NCBI GenBank assembly: GCA_947453885.1
Contig: CANGIF010000001.1
Span: forward strand, 1 to 64,000
Origin: Flavobacteriaceae bacterium
GTDB taxonomy: Bacteria; Bacteroidota; Bacteroidia; Flavobacteriales; Flavobacteriaceae
Length of the DNA: 64,000 bases
Direction: 5' to 3'
The notes under the pieces: model-generated
Told to the model about the DNA's origin: nothing
Database searches by the model: none
Seen by the model: only the letters and a program-made list of their open reading frames with translations
Program-made: the position numbers and the translations under genes
Part shown: positions 56,201-64,000 of the stretch, piece after piece
How the letters are laid out: each line of letters begins with the position of its first letter
Position numbering within the stretch: position 1 is the stretch's first letter

Positions 56201-57625
56201 ATGCTTTTCAATTCTTTCGATTTTTTGTTATTTTTTCCAATAGTTTGTATTTTGTTTTTTTTGTCCCCACACAAATATAGATGGCTTATATTATTATTGG
56301 CTAGTTGTTATTTTTACATGTATTTTATACCTGTTTATATATTTATTCTAGCAGGTACAATTGTTGTTGATTATTTTGCAGGTATATTAATTGAAAAAAG
56401 TAAGGGTAAAGAGAGAAAGTATTATTTGATTATTAGCTTAATATCTAATATATTAGTTTTAGCGGTTTTTAAATATTATAATTTTATTTTAGATAATTTG
56501 ACTGCCATCTTAGAATCTGTTGGATTACATAATCACCTTTCATATTTGTCTATTTTACTACCAGTTGGTCTTTCTTTTCATACTTTTCAAGCTATGAGCT
56601 ACACAATTGAAGTTTATCGAGGAAATCAAAAAGCAGAAAAGCATTTTGGTATTTATGCACTATATGTTATGTTTTTCCCTCAATTAGTTGCTGGTCCAAT
56701 TGAAAGACCACAAAATGTAATTCATCAATTTCACAAAAAAATTAATTTTAATTTGTCAAATTTTGCAAAGGGATCTAAGCTAATGCTTTGGGGATTTTTC
56801 ATTAAAGTTGTTGTAGCCGATAGGTTATCAGTCTATGTTAATGCTGTCTATAGTAATGTTGATCATCATTCAGGTATTACACTTTTGTTAGCAACACTTT
56901 TCTTTTCTATTCAAATCTATTGCGATTTTGCTGGATATTCTTATATAGCCATAGGAAGTGCTAAAATATTAGGATTTGATTTAATGACTAATTTTAATCG
57001 TCCCTATTTTGCTAAATCAATTTCTGAGTTTTGGAAAAGATGGCATATTTCATTAAGCACATGGTTTAGGGATTATTTGTATTTCCCATTAGGTGGGAAT
57101 AAAGTTGCAAAGTATCGATGGTATTTCAATTTATTTATAGTTTTCTTGGTAAGTGGAATTTGGCATGGTGCCAATTGGACATTTGTAATCTGGGGAGCTT
57201 TGAATGGTTTTTATTTAATTTTTGCAATTGTAACACAAAGATATAGAAATGTAATAAATAATTTTTTAGGCTTAAATAAGAATAAATATGTATTTAGTTT
57301 TATTCAAATTATAACAACTTTTTTATTATCTTCTTTTGCATGGATTTTTTTTAGAGCCAATAATGTAAATGACGCTTTTACAATTATCCATAAAATAAGT
57401 ATGGGTTTAACTAGTGATTTATTTGTTAAATTTGATGTGTTTTTTGCAGTTTTAATTGGATTAAGTATTCTTTTTTTAAAAGAAATAAGAGAAGAATATT
57501 TTACAAACAAGTTTGAATTTATAAGAAACCCTTCATTAAGAGTATTGGTTTTTTCTACCCTTATTATTCTAATATTACTACTTGGTGTATTTGATTCAGG
57601 CCAATTTATTTATTTTCAATTTTAA
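56201..57625 (+). CDS. MBOAT-family O-acyltransferase (AlgI-like)
   Basis: The 474-residue protein has about 10-12 membrane segments and the AlgI/DltB pattern HISLSTWFRDYLYFPLGGN, with the catalytic His322 in SGIWHGANWTF. It moves an acyl group, usually acetyl, across the inner membrane for attachment to an exported polysaccharide. The SGNH-like gene 14 bases downstream is the likely transferase partner, as with AlgI and AlgX/AlgJ or DltB and DltD. Confidence 0.92.
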   Translation: MLFNSFDFLLFFPIVCILFFLSPHKYRWLILLLASCYFYMYFIPVYIFILAGTIVVDYFAGILIEKSKGKERKYYLIISLISNILVLAVFKYYNFILDNLTAILESVGLHNHLSYLSILLPVGLSFHTFQAMSYTIEVYRGNQKAEKHFGIYALYVMFFPQLVAGPIERPQNVIHQFHKKINFNLSNFAKGSKLMLWGFFIKVVVADRLSVYVNAVYSNVDHHSGITLLLATLFFSIQIYCDFAGYSYIAIGSAKILGFDLMTNFNRPYFAKSISEFWKRWHISLSTWFRDYLYFPLGGNKVAKYRWYFNLFIVFLVSGIWHGANWTFVIWGALNGFYLIFAIVTQRYRNVINNFLGLNKNKYVFSFIQIITTFLLSSFAWIFFRANNVNDAFTIIHKISMGLTSDLFVKFDVFFAVLIGLSILFLKEIREEYFTNKFEFIRNPSLRVLVFSTLIILILLLGVFDSGQFIYFQF

Positions 57626-57639
57626 TTTATTTAAAACCT

Positions 57640-58560
57640 ATGTTAACTTCAACAAAGAAATATATCTATAAAATTATTGCTATTTTGGTAATAGTTATAC
57701 TAGTCGATAAATTATCAGGAACTATTTTAAATAAATTATATCAATCCTGTAAAACTGGAATTTGTTACCAAGAAAATTATATTATGCGAAAAACCAATCA
57801 GGATGTTTTATTCTTCGGTTCTTCCAGAGCAGCTTATCATTATAATTCAAAGATTATAAAAGATACATTGAATATGTCAGTATATAATTCTGGTAGAGAA
57901 GGTACGGGAATATATTATCATTATGGCGTACTATTAAGTACAATAAAAAGATATACACCTAAAGTTATTGTTTTAGATTTAGACTATAGAGATATATATG
58001 AGTGTGAAGGTTTATTTGGTTTAGATATATTAAAAGAACAAGCACCATTTTATGAAAAAGTTTCACCAGAATTTGATTCTTTATTAGTATTATCTTCAGG
58101 AATGAAGCAAAAAATAAAGCTACAATCAAATTTATATAAATATAATTCAAAATTTTTTAGAATATTGACTGGAAATTTAGTTTCTAAAAGTGATAATAAC
58201 TTAGGTTTTAGGGGTATAGAAGGTAATTATAATGAAAACATCAAACCTTTAGAGTTTAAATTAAAAATAGACAATAATAAAATTAAAACCATAAATAAAT
58301 TTATTAAAAAAACAAAATCTAAAAATATTAAATTAATTATAGCAATATCACCTTATTATATAAAAATGCCAAAAAACCTATTTTATCCTTTAGAGCAAAT
58401 TGCAAATACAAATAAAATTAAAATTATTAGTCATATACAAGACAGTATTTTTATTACAAATAAAAATATGTTCAATGATACTTTTCACTTAAACCTAAAG
58501 GGAGCAAATATTTATTCAAGTATTTTTGCAAGTGATTTGAAAAATGAACTAATTAAATAA
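57640..58560 (+). CDS. membrane-anchored SGNH/DltD-like acyl-transfer partner
   Basis: The 306-residue protein has one N-terminal membrane helix (about residues 8-28) and an outside domain with the SGNH-type block I FFGSSRAAYHYN (Ser61) and a C-terminal DTFHLNLKGA motif (Asp280, His283), spaced as the Asp-x-x-His of the catalytic triad. Its place directly after the MBOAT gene suggests that it transfers the acyl group to the polysaccharide in the periplasm. I cannot assign a named subfamily. Confidence 0.72.
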   Translation: MLTSTKKYIYKIIAILVIVILVDKLSGTILNKLYQSCKTGICYQENYIMRKTNQDVLFFGSSRAAYHYNSKIIKDTLNMSVYNSGREGTGIYYHYGVLLSTIKRYTPKVIVLDLDYRDIYECEGLFGLDILKEQAPFYEKVSPEFDSLLVLSSGMKQKIKLQSNLYKYNSKFFRILTGNLVSKSDNNLGFRGIEGNYNENIKPLEFKLKIDNNKIKTINKFIKKTKSKNIKLIIAISPYYIKMPKNLFYPLEQIANTNKIKIISHIQDSIFITNKNMFNDTFHLNLKGANIYSSIFASDLKNELIK

Positions 58561-58598
58561 TATTAATTAGAAATAATGCTTGAATATAGTTATTTATT

Positions 58599-59675
58599 AT
58601 GACAAACAAAAAAATTTTAATTGTCTCACCTTCTTTAAAAATAGGTGGAATTGAAAGAGCATTAACTGTATTAGCTAATTATTTTGTAACAAGAGGATAT
58701 GAAATTATTTTTATTTCATGTCTTAGTGGAGATAAATTTTATTCACTTCATGAAAATGTTAGATTAGTTGAACCTAATTTTAAAAATACAGGCGGAATTC
58801 AAAAAATATTTTTTTACATTAAATTATTGTTTTTTTTAAGAAGTGAAATAAAGAAAGCCTCTCCAGGAGTAGTACTATCATTTGGTGATTGGTTTAATCC
58901 TATAGTTTTATTTTCACTTTTAGGGTTAAAATACCCGGTTTACATTTCTGACAGAACTAGCCCTGATTATAAATTTAACATTATTACAAGTTTAGGTAAA
59001 AAATTATTGTATCCTAAATCTTCGGGATTTATTGCTCAAACAAAAAGATCTGCGGATTTTAAAACGCAACAATTTGGCGATAAATTAAATATAAAAATTA
59101 TTTCAAATGCAATAAGAAAAACATCAGTAGTTCCTGATTCAAAGCAAAATATACTATTATTCGTTGGAAGATTTGCATGGGAAAAAGCTCCAGAAAGATT
59201 GTTAGAAGCTTTTAGCAAATTAGCAAACAAAACAGATTGGAAACTTCATTTCGCTGGTGACGGCCCTATGTTAAACGAAATGAAACTATTCTCAAAAGAA
59301 TTAAAAATTGATGATAAAGTGGTTTTTCATGGTGCTGTTTCTAATATAGATGAACTTTATTCAAAAGCAAGTATTTATGCAATTCCTTCAAAAGTGGAAG
59401 GATTTCCAAATGCTCTATGTGAAGCAATGTCTTTTGCTTTGCCTTGTATTTGCTTTGATGATATCCCTTATGAAGATATAATTATAAATGGGCATAATGG
59501 TTTTGTAATTCCAGATGGTAATATTAAATTATTTTCCGAAAAAATATTAGAATTAATTAATAATGAAAGTTTAAGATTTGAAGTGGGTTTAAATGCTCAA
59601 CAGTTTGTTCAAAAATTATCTCCCGAAACTATTGGTGAAGAATATTTAAAATTCATTACTGAAAAAATGAAATAA
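58599..59675 (+). CDS. GT4-family glycosyltransferase
   Basis: The 358-residue GT-B enzyme has the N-terminal GGIERALTVLANYF loop, LLFVGRFAWEKAPERLLEAF at the start of the donor domain and the PSKVEGFPNALCEAMSF motif with the conserved glutamates. It would add one sugar to the lipid-linked repeat unit on the cytoplasmic side. Donor and linkage are unknown. It is one of the few transferases in this window, so others probably lie downstream. Confidence 0.92.
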   Translation: MTNKKILIVSPSLKIGGIERALTVLANYFVTRGYEIIFISCLSGDKFYSLHENVRLVEPNFKNTGGIQKIFFYIKLLFFLRSEIKKASPGVVLSFGDWFNPIVLFSLLGLKYPVYISDRTSPDYKFNIITSLGKKLLYPKSSGFIAQTKRSADFKTQQFGDKLNIKIISNAIRKTSVVPDSKQNILLFVGRFAWEKAPERLLEAFSKLANKTDWKLHFAGDGPMLNEMKLFSKELKIDDKVVFHGAVSNIDELYSKASIYAIPSKVEGFPNALCEAMSFALPCICFDDIPYEDIIINGHNGFVIPDGNIKLFSEKILELINNESLRFEVGLNAQQFVQKLSPETIGEEYLKFITEKMK

Positions 59676-59677
59676 AA

Positions 59678-59709
59678 TTGAACCCTCTATTAAATAAATA
59701 CTAAATTTG
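59678..59709 (+). promoter_or_regulatory. internal promoter before the initiating sugar transferase
   Basis: TTG (59678-59680), 21 bases, then TAAATTTG (59702-59709) is a close match to the consensus and lies in an 88-base gap inside the locus. It would drive the genes from the initiating transferase onward. Confidence 0.5.
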
Positions 59710-59713
59710 CAAA

Positions 59714-59758
59714 ATGAAGAATTTCTCTCCTAAATATTTACTAATAACCTTAAATTAA
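59714..59758 (+). CDS. possible 14-codon leader peptide
   Basis: ATG at 59714, four bases after the promoter box, opens a 14-codon frame (MKNFSPKYLLITLN) ending five bases before the TTG start of the next gene. No Shine-Dalgarno is needed if the mRNA is leaderless. It may be chance; it may also couple translation to the TTG-started gene. Confidence 0.25.
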   Translation: MKNFSPKYLLITLN

Positions 59759-59763
59759 TAGTT

Positions 59764-60351
59764 TTGTACAAATTTTTTTTTAAAGCATTTTTTGATAGTA
59801 TTCTTTCATTAATTGCAATTATTTTAATTAGTCCTATATTATTAATTGCTGCATTACTAATAAAATTAGATAGTAAGGGACCTATTTTTTTTCTACAAGA
59901 GCGTTTAGGTAAAGATCAAAAAATATTTAAAGTGATAAAATTTAGAACAATGACTCATATTGAGCGAAAAGTAATTGTTCAAACATTCAAGGATAGTCCT
60001 GAAATTACGGGTGTAGGCAAATATCTAAGAAGATTTAAAATAGACGAATTACCCCAACTTTTTAATGTTTTTCTTGGTGACATGGCAGTTATTGGTCCAC
60101 GTCCTTGTTTACTTCAAACGATGGAAAAATTTGGTAATGCTGATACTCCTTACAGGTTTAAAGTTAAACCGGGGCTCTCTAGTAATGCAGGAGTAAACGG
60201 TAGTATTTTTCTAACATGGGATGAAAAATGGTGGTATGATAAGGATTATGTAGAAAATGTTAGTTTTTTTCTTGACATTCAAATAATTGTTAAGACAATT
60301 TTAGTTGTAATATTCGGAGAAGAAAAATTTATAAAAAAACCAAAAATTTAG
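59764..60351 (+). CDS. initiating sugar transferase (phosphoglycosyl transferase)
   Basis: The 195-residue protein has one N-terminal membrane helix (about residues 12-33) and the bacterial sugar transferase signatures GPIFFLQERLG, KFRTM, FKIDELPQLFNVFLGDM (with the catalytic Asp-Glu pair) and VIGPRP. It moves a phosphosugar from UDP to undecaprenyl phosphate, starting the repeat unit. The frame has no ATG at the expected N-terminus; TTG 59764 gives the usual MYKFFFKxFFD start. It is the small PglC-like form without the multi-helix WbaP domain. Confidence 0.92.
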   Translation: MYKFFFKAFFDSILSLIAIILISPILLIAALLIKLDSKGPIFFLQERLGKDQKIFKVIKFRTMTHIERKVIVQTFKDSPEITGVGKYLRRFKIDELPQLFNVFLGDMAVIGPRPCLLQTMEKFGNADTPYRFKVKPGLSSNAGVNGSIFLTWDEKWWYDKDYVENVSFFLDIQIIVKTILVVIFGEEKFIKKPKI

Positions 60352-60354
60352 ACT

Positions 60355-61302
60355 ATGGAATTAAAAGATTACAAACCAGGAGATGAAGTGCAAATACTTG
60401 AATTGTTTGAGTTAGCTTTTAATAGAAAAATGTCTTTGGAACATTGGAATTGGCGTTTTGCAAAAAATCCTGCTGGAAACCATTTAATTAAATTAATGTG
60501 GGATAACGATTTGTTAGTTGGCCATTATGCTGTTTCACCACTTTTTGTTGATGTAAATGGAATTAAAACGTTAACAGCTCATTCATTAACCACAATGACG
60601 CATCCTTCATATGGGGGAAAAGGAATTTTTAAAACTTTGTCTTTGGCTTTGTACAATGATTTAGATACAATTCATGGATGCAAAGCTGTTTGGGGTTTTC
60701 CAAATAATAATTCCCATTATGGATTTATTAAAAGCCTTGGGTGGTCTGATTTAGCTGTAATTCATACTCTAGCTGTAAAACCAGATGTGCTAAATCCAAA
60801 AGCAACACATGAGATTAAATTAAATGAGCTTATAAAATTTGACGAATCACATTCGGAGTATATAAAATCTAAATTAAGTGATTTTCCAGTAAAAGTTGAT
60901 AGAAGCAAAGACTATTTAAATTGGCGCTATTTTGAAAAACCAGGAAATCAATACAAAATTTTTGAAATCCAAGAACCAACAAAAACTATAATTGTTTCAA
61001 AAATTTATCCTTCCTCAGTTTCGGGCGAATGGGACATAAATTTAATAGAACTTTTTACTGATGATTTCAATTATTTACCAAGTATATTAAAAGCTATCCA
61101 AGAGAGTTATAATTTACCAATTCAACGAATCACGACTTGGAGAAATTTATTTGACAATAATCATATAAATCTAGAAAAATTAGGATTTTATCCAAATTTA
61201 CCTCAAACCTATATCGGAGCAAGAATTCATTCTGATATGCCAAAATCTTTTAATAATTTTCAAAATTGGAGTTTGTCGATGGGAGATTCCGATGTTTTTT
61301 AA
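60355..61302 (+). CDS. GNAT-like acyltransferase
   Basis: The 315-residue protein starts as a GNAT domain (MELKDYKPGDEVQILELF; acetyl-CoA loop THPSYGGKGIFKTL, about residues 83-96) and has a C-terminal half with a second, weaker GNAT-like fold. It starts three bases after the transferase gene. It could acetylate an amino sugar of the repeat unit or its precursor. The substrate is unknown. Confidence 0.7.
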   Translation: MELKDYKPGDEVQILELFELAFNRKMSLEHWNWRFAKNPAGNHLIKLMWDNDLLVGHYAVSPLFVDVNGIKTLTAHSLTTMTHPSYGGKGIFKTLSLALYNDLDTIHGCKAVWGFPNNNSHYGFIKSLGWSDLAVIHTLAVKPDVLNPKATHEIKLNELIKFDESHSEYIKSKLSDFPVKVDRSKDYLNWRYFEKPGNQYKIFEIQEPTKTIIVSKIYPSSVSGEWDINLIELFTDDFNYLPSILKAIQESYNLPIQRITTWRNLFDNNHINLEKLGFYPNLPQTYIGARIHSDMPKSFNNFQNWSLSMGDSDVF

Positions 61303-61312
61303 TTTTTGTAAT

Positions 61313-61993
61313 ATGAAAAATAATATTTTAGTAGTAGCCCCTCATTGTGATGATGAAGTTTTAGGTTGCGGTGGAACAATGGCTAAACTTGCTTCCCAAG
61401 GTCACAATGTTTATGTTGTAGCAATAACAAATGGATATTTGGGAGCCCCAGAACTTTTTACAGCTGCTGGCACAGAAAATGTAAGAAGAGAAGCTCGTTT
61501 ATCACATCAAATTTTGGGAGTTAAAGATTCTTTTTTCTTTGATTTCCCTGCAATTCGTTTGGATGTAACACCTGCATATACTTTGTCTTTACAATTAAAT
61601 AAATTGATTAAAGAATTAAATATTGATACTTTATATATTCCTCATAGAGGAGATATTCATAAAGACCATAGAATAACTTACGAAGCTGCTATTGTTGCTG
61701 CAAGGCCTATTAATAATTGCCCTGTAAAACGAATTTATGCTTATGAAACCTTATCAGAAACAGAATGGGCACCACCTTTTGGAGATGATGTTTTTATACC
61801 TACTATTTTTGAGGGAATTGAAGGATTTTTAGAAAAAAAACTTGAAGCTTTTGGTTGTTTTGTTTCTCAAAAGAAAGAATTTCCACATTCAAGATCTTTA
61901 AAAGTAATTGAAATTTTATCAAATTTTAGAGGAGCTACTGTTGGGAAAACCAATGCAGAAGCTTTTATGTTGATAAGAGAAATAAAAGATTAA
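61313..61993 (+). CDS. PIG-L family deacetylase
   Basis: ATG 61313 is preferred over 61292, which overlaps the upstream gene by 11 bases, because the family starts directly with its first strand. The 226-residue protein has the zinc motif PHCDDE (His11, Asp13, Asp14) and the later HRGDIHKDH. PIG-L enzymes remove acetyl from GlcNAc-containing lipids or small molecules. Next to an acetyltransferase and a NodB-type protein it suggests editing of amino-sugar acetylation. Confidence 0.88.
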   Translation: MKNNILVVAPHCDDEVLGCGGTMAKLASQGHNVYVVAITNGYLGAPELFTAAGTENVRREARLSHQILGVKDSFFFDFPAIRLDVTPAYTLSLQLNKLIKELNIDTLYIPHRGDIHKDHRITYEAAIVAARPINNCPVKRIYAYETLSETEWAPPFGDDVFIPTIFEGIEGFLEKKLEAFGCFVSQKKEFPHSRSLKVIEILSNFRGATVGKTNAEAFMLIREIKD

Positions 61994-62057
61994 ATTGTCA
62001 ATATTTAAAAAGTGACACTAAGTAATTTATAATTATTTAGAAAAAAAATCAATAAAT

Positions 62058-63047
62058 ATGGAGCATGGAAAATTTATTATTTCTTTAGACTTTGAATTAT
62101 TTTGGGGTGTTCGTCACAACAAAACGATTGAAAATTATGGAAAAAGTATACTTGGAGTACATACAGTTTTGCCTAAAATGTTGTCAATATTCGAAAAATT
62201 CAATATTAATGTAACTTTTGCAACTGTAGGTTTCTTATTCTTTGATAAAAAGGAAAATTTGATTTCTGCACTTCCAGAACTTACTCCAACTTACTCCAAT
62301 CCTAAATATTCACCCTATGAAAAAGACATATATAATATTGGAGATGATTATCAAAAAGACTTATATCATTATGGATTACCACTTATTAAATTGATTCAAA
62401 ATCATGAAAATCATGAAATAAGTACACATACGTTTTCACATTATTTTTGCCTAGAATCGGGTCAGACGGTAAGTCAATTTAAGGCTGATTTGATTGCTGC
62501 TATAAAAGTTGCAAAAGAAAATGGTATTGCTATTAAATCAATAATTTTCCCTAGAAATCAATATAGTGCCGAATATTTGCAAGTTTGTAAAGAACTAGGA
62601 ATTACAAATTATCGGAATCATGACACATCATGGTTATATAAAGGAAGGAATTCAAATTCCTTTTTTCTAATGAAAAAAGTTAGAAAAATTTTAAGGTTTA
62701 TTGATTCTTATTTACCGGTAAGTGGTTTTAATAGTTTTGATGATAAAAAAATGTTAACTGATCCGATAGTGGGAATTCCTGGTGGCTTTTTTTTACGTTC
62801 ATTTAGTAGAAAATATAGTTTTCTAGAACCTTTGAAAGTATTTAGGATTCAAGCTAGTATTATTTATGCTGCTAAAAGGAAAAAATGTTTTCATTTGTGG
62901 TGGCATCCTCATAATTATGGTGAAAATCAAGAACAAAACTGTAAAAATCTTCAAAAAATATTAAAAACATATCAATTTTGTGAAGCTAAATATGGTATGA
63001 AAAGTTATACAATGACTGCACTTACAGAAAGTGTATTATATAAATAA
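62058..63047 (+). CDS. NodB-type polysaccharide deacetylase
   Basis: The 329-residue protein has the NodB metal motif early as SLDFELFWG (Asp11) and STHTFSH (His124, His128), then FPRNQYSAEYL and a late WWHPHNYG segment. It has no signal peptide. Members with the DFE form in place of the usual TFDD often occur in polysaccharide loci and act on N- or O-acetyl groups. It differs from the tandem pair at 51021-53265. Confidence 0.82.
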   Translation: MEHGKFIISLDFELFWGVRHNKTIENYGKSILGVHTVLPKMLSIFEKFNINVTFATVGFLFFDKKENLISALPELTPTYSNPKYSPYEKDIYNIGDDYQKDLYHYGLPLIKLIQNHENHEISTHTFSHYFCLESGQTVSQFKADLIAAIKVAKENGIAIKSIIFPRNQYSAEYLQVCKELGITNYRNHDTSWLYKGRNSNSFFLMKKVRKILRFIDSYLPVSGFNSFDDKKMLTDPIVGIPGGFFLRSFSRKYSFLEPLKVFRIQASIIYAAKRKKCFHLWWHPHNYGENQEQNCKNLQKILKTYQFCEAKYGMKSYTMTALTESVLYK

Positions 63048-63111
63048 TGGCCGTTTTTATTAGTTGATTTTTTTTTCTTCTAAATTGTAACTGCTATAAA
63101 TTGAATTAATT

Positions 63112-64000
63112 ATGGAATTATTACATAAATTATATTTTGGACTTCCAAACTTAAATATGACATTTGTTGGTAAAATGTTTGATAAAGTGCTTTTGAGAAT
63201 ATTTGAAAAAGCTACACAAAATTCTTTTGGGAAATACTTAATTAAAACGGAAAATACATTCGGAAATGGATTAAATACTGAGCCAAGAAAAACTAATTAT
63301 GTAGTTTCGTTGACCTCTTTTCCTGCTAGAATTGATATGGTTTGGATTACAGTAGAAAGTTTGTTACGTCAAAATTTTAAACCTGATGCGATAATTTTAT
63401 GGTTGACAAACCAAGAATTTCCAGACAGAATCCTGCCTGAGAGTTTAAAGAAAATGGAAGAAAAAGGTTTAGAAATACGCTATTGTGATAATATTAGAGC
63501 ACATAACAAATACTTTAGAACAATATTAGAATTTCCGCAAGCAAATGTAATTACAGTTGATGATGACACTTATTATCCAAGCAATACAATTAGTAATTTA
63601 GTAAAAATGCATGAAAAAAGTCCAGATTCAATTTGTGCAAATCGTGTACATAAAATGACTTTTAATGAAGGAAAAATTACTCCATACAGAAAATGGTATC
63701 ATAATTTCAGTAGTTCAGAAGAACCTAGTCATTTACTTCTGATGACGGGAGTTGGTGGAGTTTTATATCCACCTAATTCGTTGCATAAGGAAGCTTTTGA
63801 TACTGATTTAATAAAGAAATTGTGTTTTAATGCGGATGATTTATGGTTAAAAATTGCAGCCATACGGAACAATACTAAAGTAGTTACGAATAATACTTTT
63901 ACAAGAGATTTTATTACAGTTGGAAATACTCAAAAAGTGAATTTGGTGAAAAACAATTCTCAAGGTGGTGGAAATGACGAACAATTGAAGTCGCTTTGTG
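63112..64000 (+). CDS. GT-A type glycosyltransferase, 3' partial
   Basis: An ATG at 63112 opens a frame that stays open to the end of the window (296 complete codons), so the gene continues beyond it. The protein has VVSLTSFPARIDMVWITVES near residue 64, IILWLT, a DDD metal-binding triplet in ITVDDDTYYP and a later FNADDLWLKIAA acceptor-side motif. These fit a GT-A fold glycosyltransferase of the GT2 type. It most likely adds a sugar to the repeat unit. The true end cannot be seen. Confidence 0.75.
   Translation, partial: MELLHKLYFGLPNLNMTFVGKMFDKVLLRIFEKATQNSFGKYLIKTENTFGNGLNTEPRKTNYVVSLTSFPARIDMVWITVESLLRQNFKPDAIILWLTNQEFPDRILPESLKKMEEKGLEIRYCDNIRAHNKYFRTILEFPQANVITVDDDTYYPSNTISNLVKMHEKSPDSICANRVHKMTFNEGKITPYRKWYHNFSSSEEPSHLLLMTGVGGVLYPPNSLHKEAFDTDLIKKLCFNADDLWLKIAAIRNNTKVVTNNTFTRDFITVGNTQKVNLVKNNSQGGGNDEQLKSLC

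Noticed and set aside
61292..61312. Longer N-terminus for the PIG-L protein
   Set aside because: The seven extra residues would precede the first conserved strand and overlap the upstream gene; ATG 61313 fits the family.
1..64000. tRNA, rRNA, CRISPR, prophage and insertion sequence signals
   Set aside because: Reading both strands I found no cloverleaf with flanking features, no regularly spaced repeats and no transposase or integrase motif; I cannot exclude a tRNA without a covariance search.

Overview
The window looks like chromosomal DNA of a flavobacterium (Bacteroidota, Flavobacterium or a close relative). The base composition is strongly AT-rich. Promoters match the Bacteroidota sigma-ABfrB pattern (TTG/TTTG, about 19 bases, TAnnTTTG) rather than -35/-10 boxes. 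Two proteins end in type IX secretion (T9SS) sorting tails, and the housekeeping genes have flavobacterial-type sequences. I see no tRNA, rRNA, CRISPR array, integrase or transposase.

Region 1 (1-9282) is a beta-glucan (laminarin-type) utilisation locus, all on the plus strand: a large phosphorylase-like protein cut by the window edge (GH149/GH161 type), a GH30 lipoprotein, a GPH-family sugar symporter, two GH17 enzymes without signal peptides, and a secreted multidomain GH16 laminarinase between the two GH17 genes. The secreted enzymes would cut the polymer and its beta-1,6 branches. The symporter would import oligosaccharides, and the GH17 enzymes and the phosphorylase would finish them in the cytoplasm. 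No SusC/SusD pair is visible.

Region 2 (9357-32746) is mostly housekeeping: rpsA with a hairpin in its leader, a PabA/TrpG glutamine amidotransferase, a TetR-TolC-HlyD-EmrB drug efflux operon with a double palindromic operator, two SurA-like periplasmic prolyl isomerases followed by a MoxR ATPase, aconitase, then purA, fur and rsh on the minus strand. Next come a small secreted protein interrupted by a C9 tract, a T9SS cargo protein, a CoA-binding protein, a sodium/solute symporter and recR.

Region 3 (32791-64000, continuing beyond the window) is one long co-directional capsule/exopolysaccharide locus of the Wzx/Wzy type. It has export genes (Wza, Wzc); nucleotide-sugar genes (C4-epimerase, two UDP-sugar dehydrogenases, RmlB); a nonulosonic-acid module (PseB-like dehydratase, RmlD-like reductase, NeuB-type synthase, GNAT, aldo/keto reductase, SDR, SpsF-type cytidylyltransferase); a flippase, a sialyltransferase-like transferase and an EpsG/Wzy-like polymerase; then two tandem NodB-like proteins. 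A tightly overlapping aminotransferase / HAD phosphatase / TupA-type ATP-grasp trio follows, then an MBOAT/SGNH acyl-transfer pair, a GT4, the initiating sugar transferase, GNAT, PIG-L and NodB enzymes, and a partial GT-A glycosyltransferase. The most interesting idea is that the trio makes a small amine and amide-links it to a uronic acid of this polysaccharide, whose uronate precursors are encoded upstream in the same locus.

All functions are read from motifs and gene order; no database search was run.
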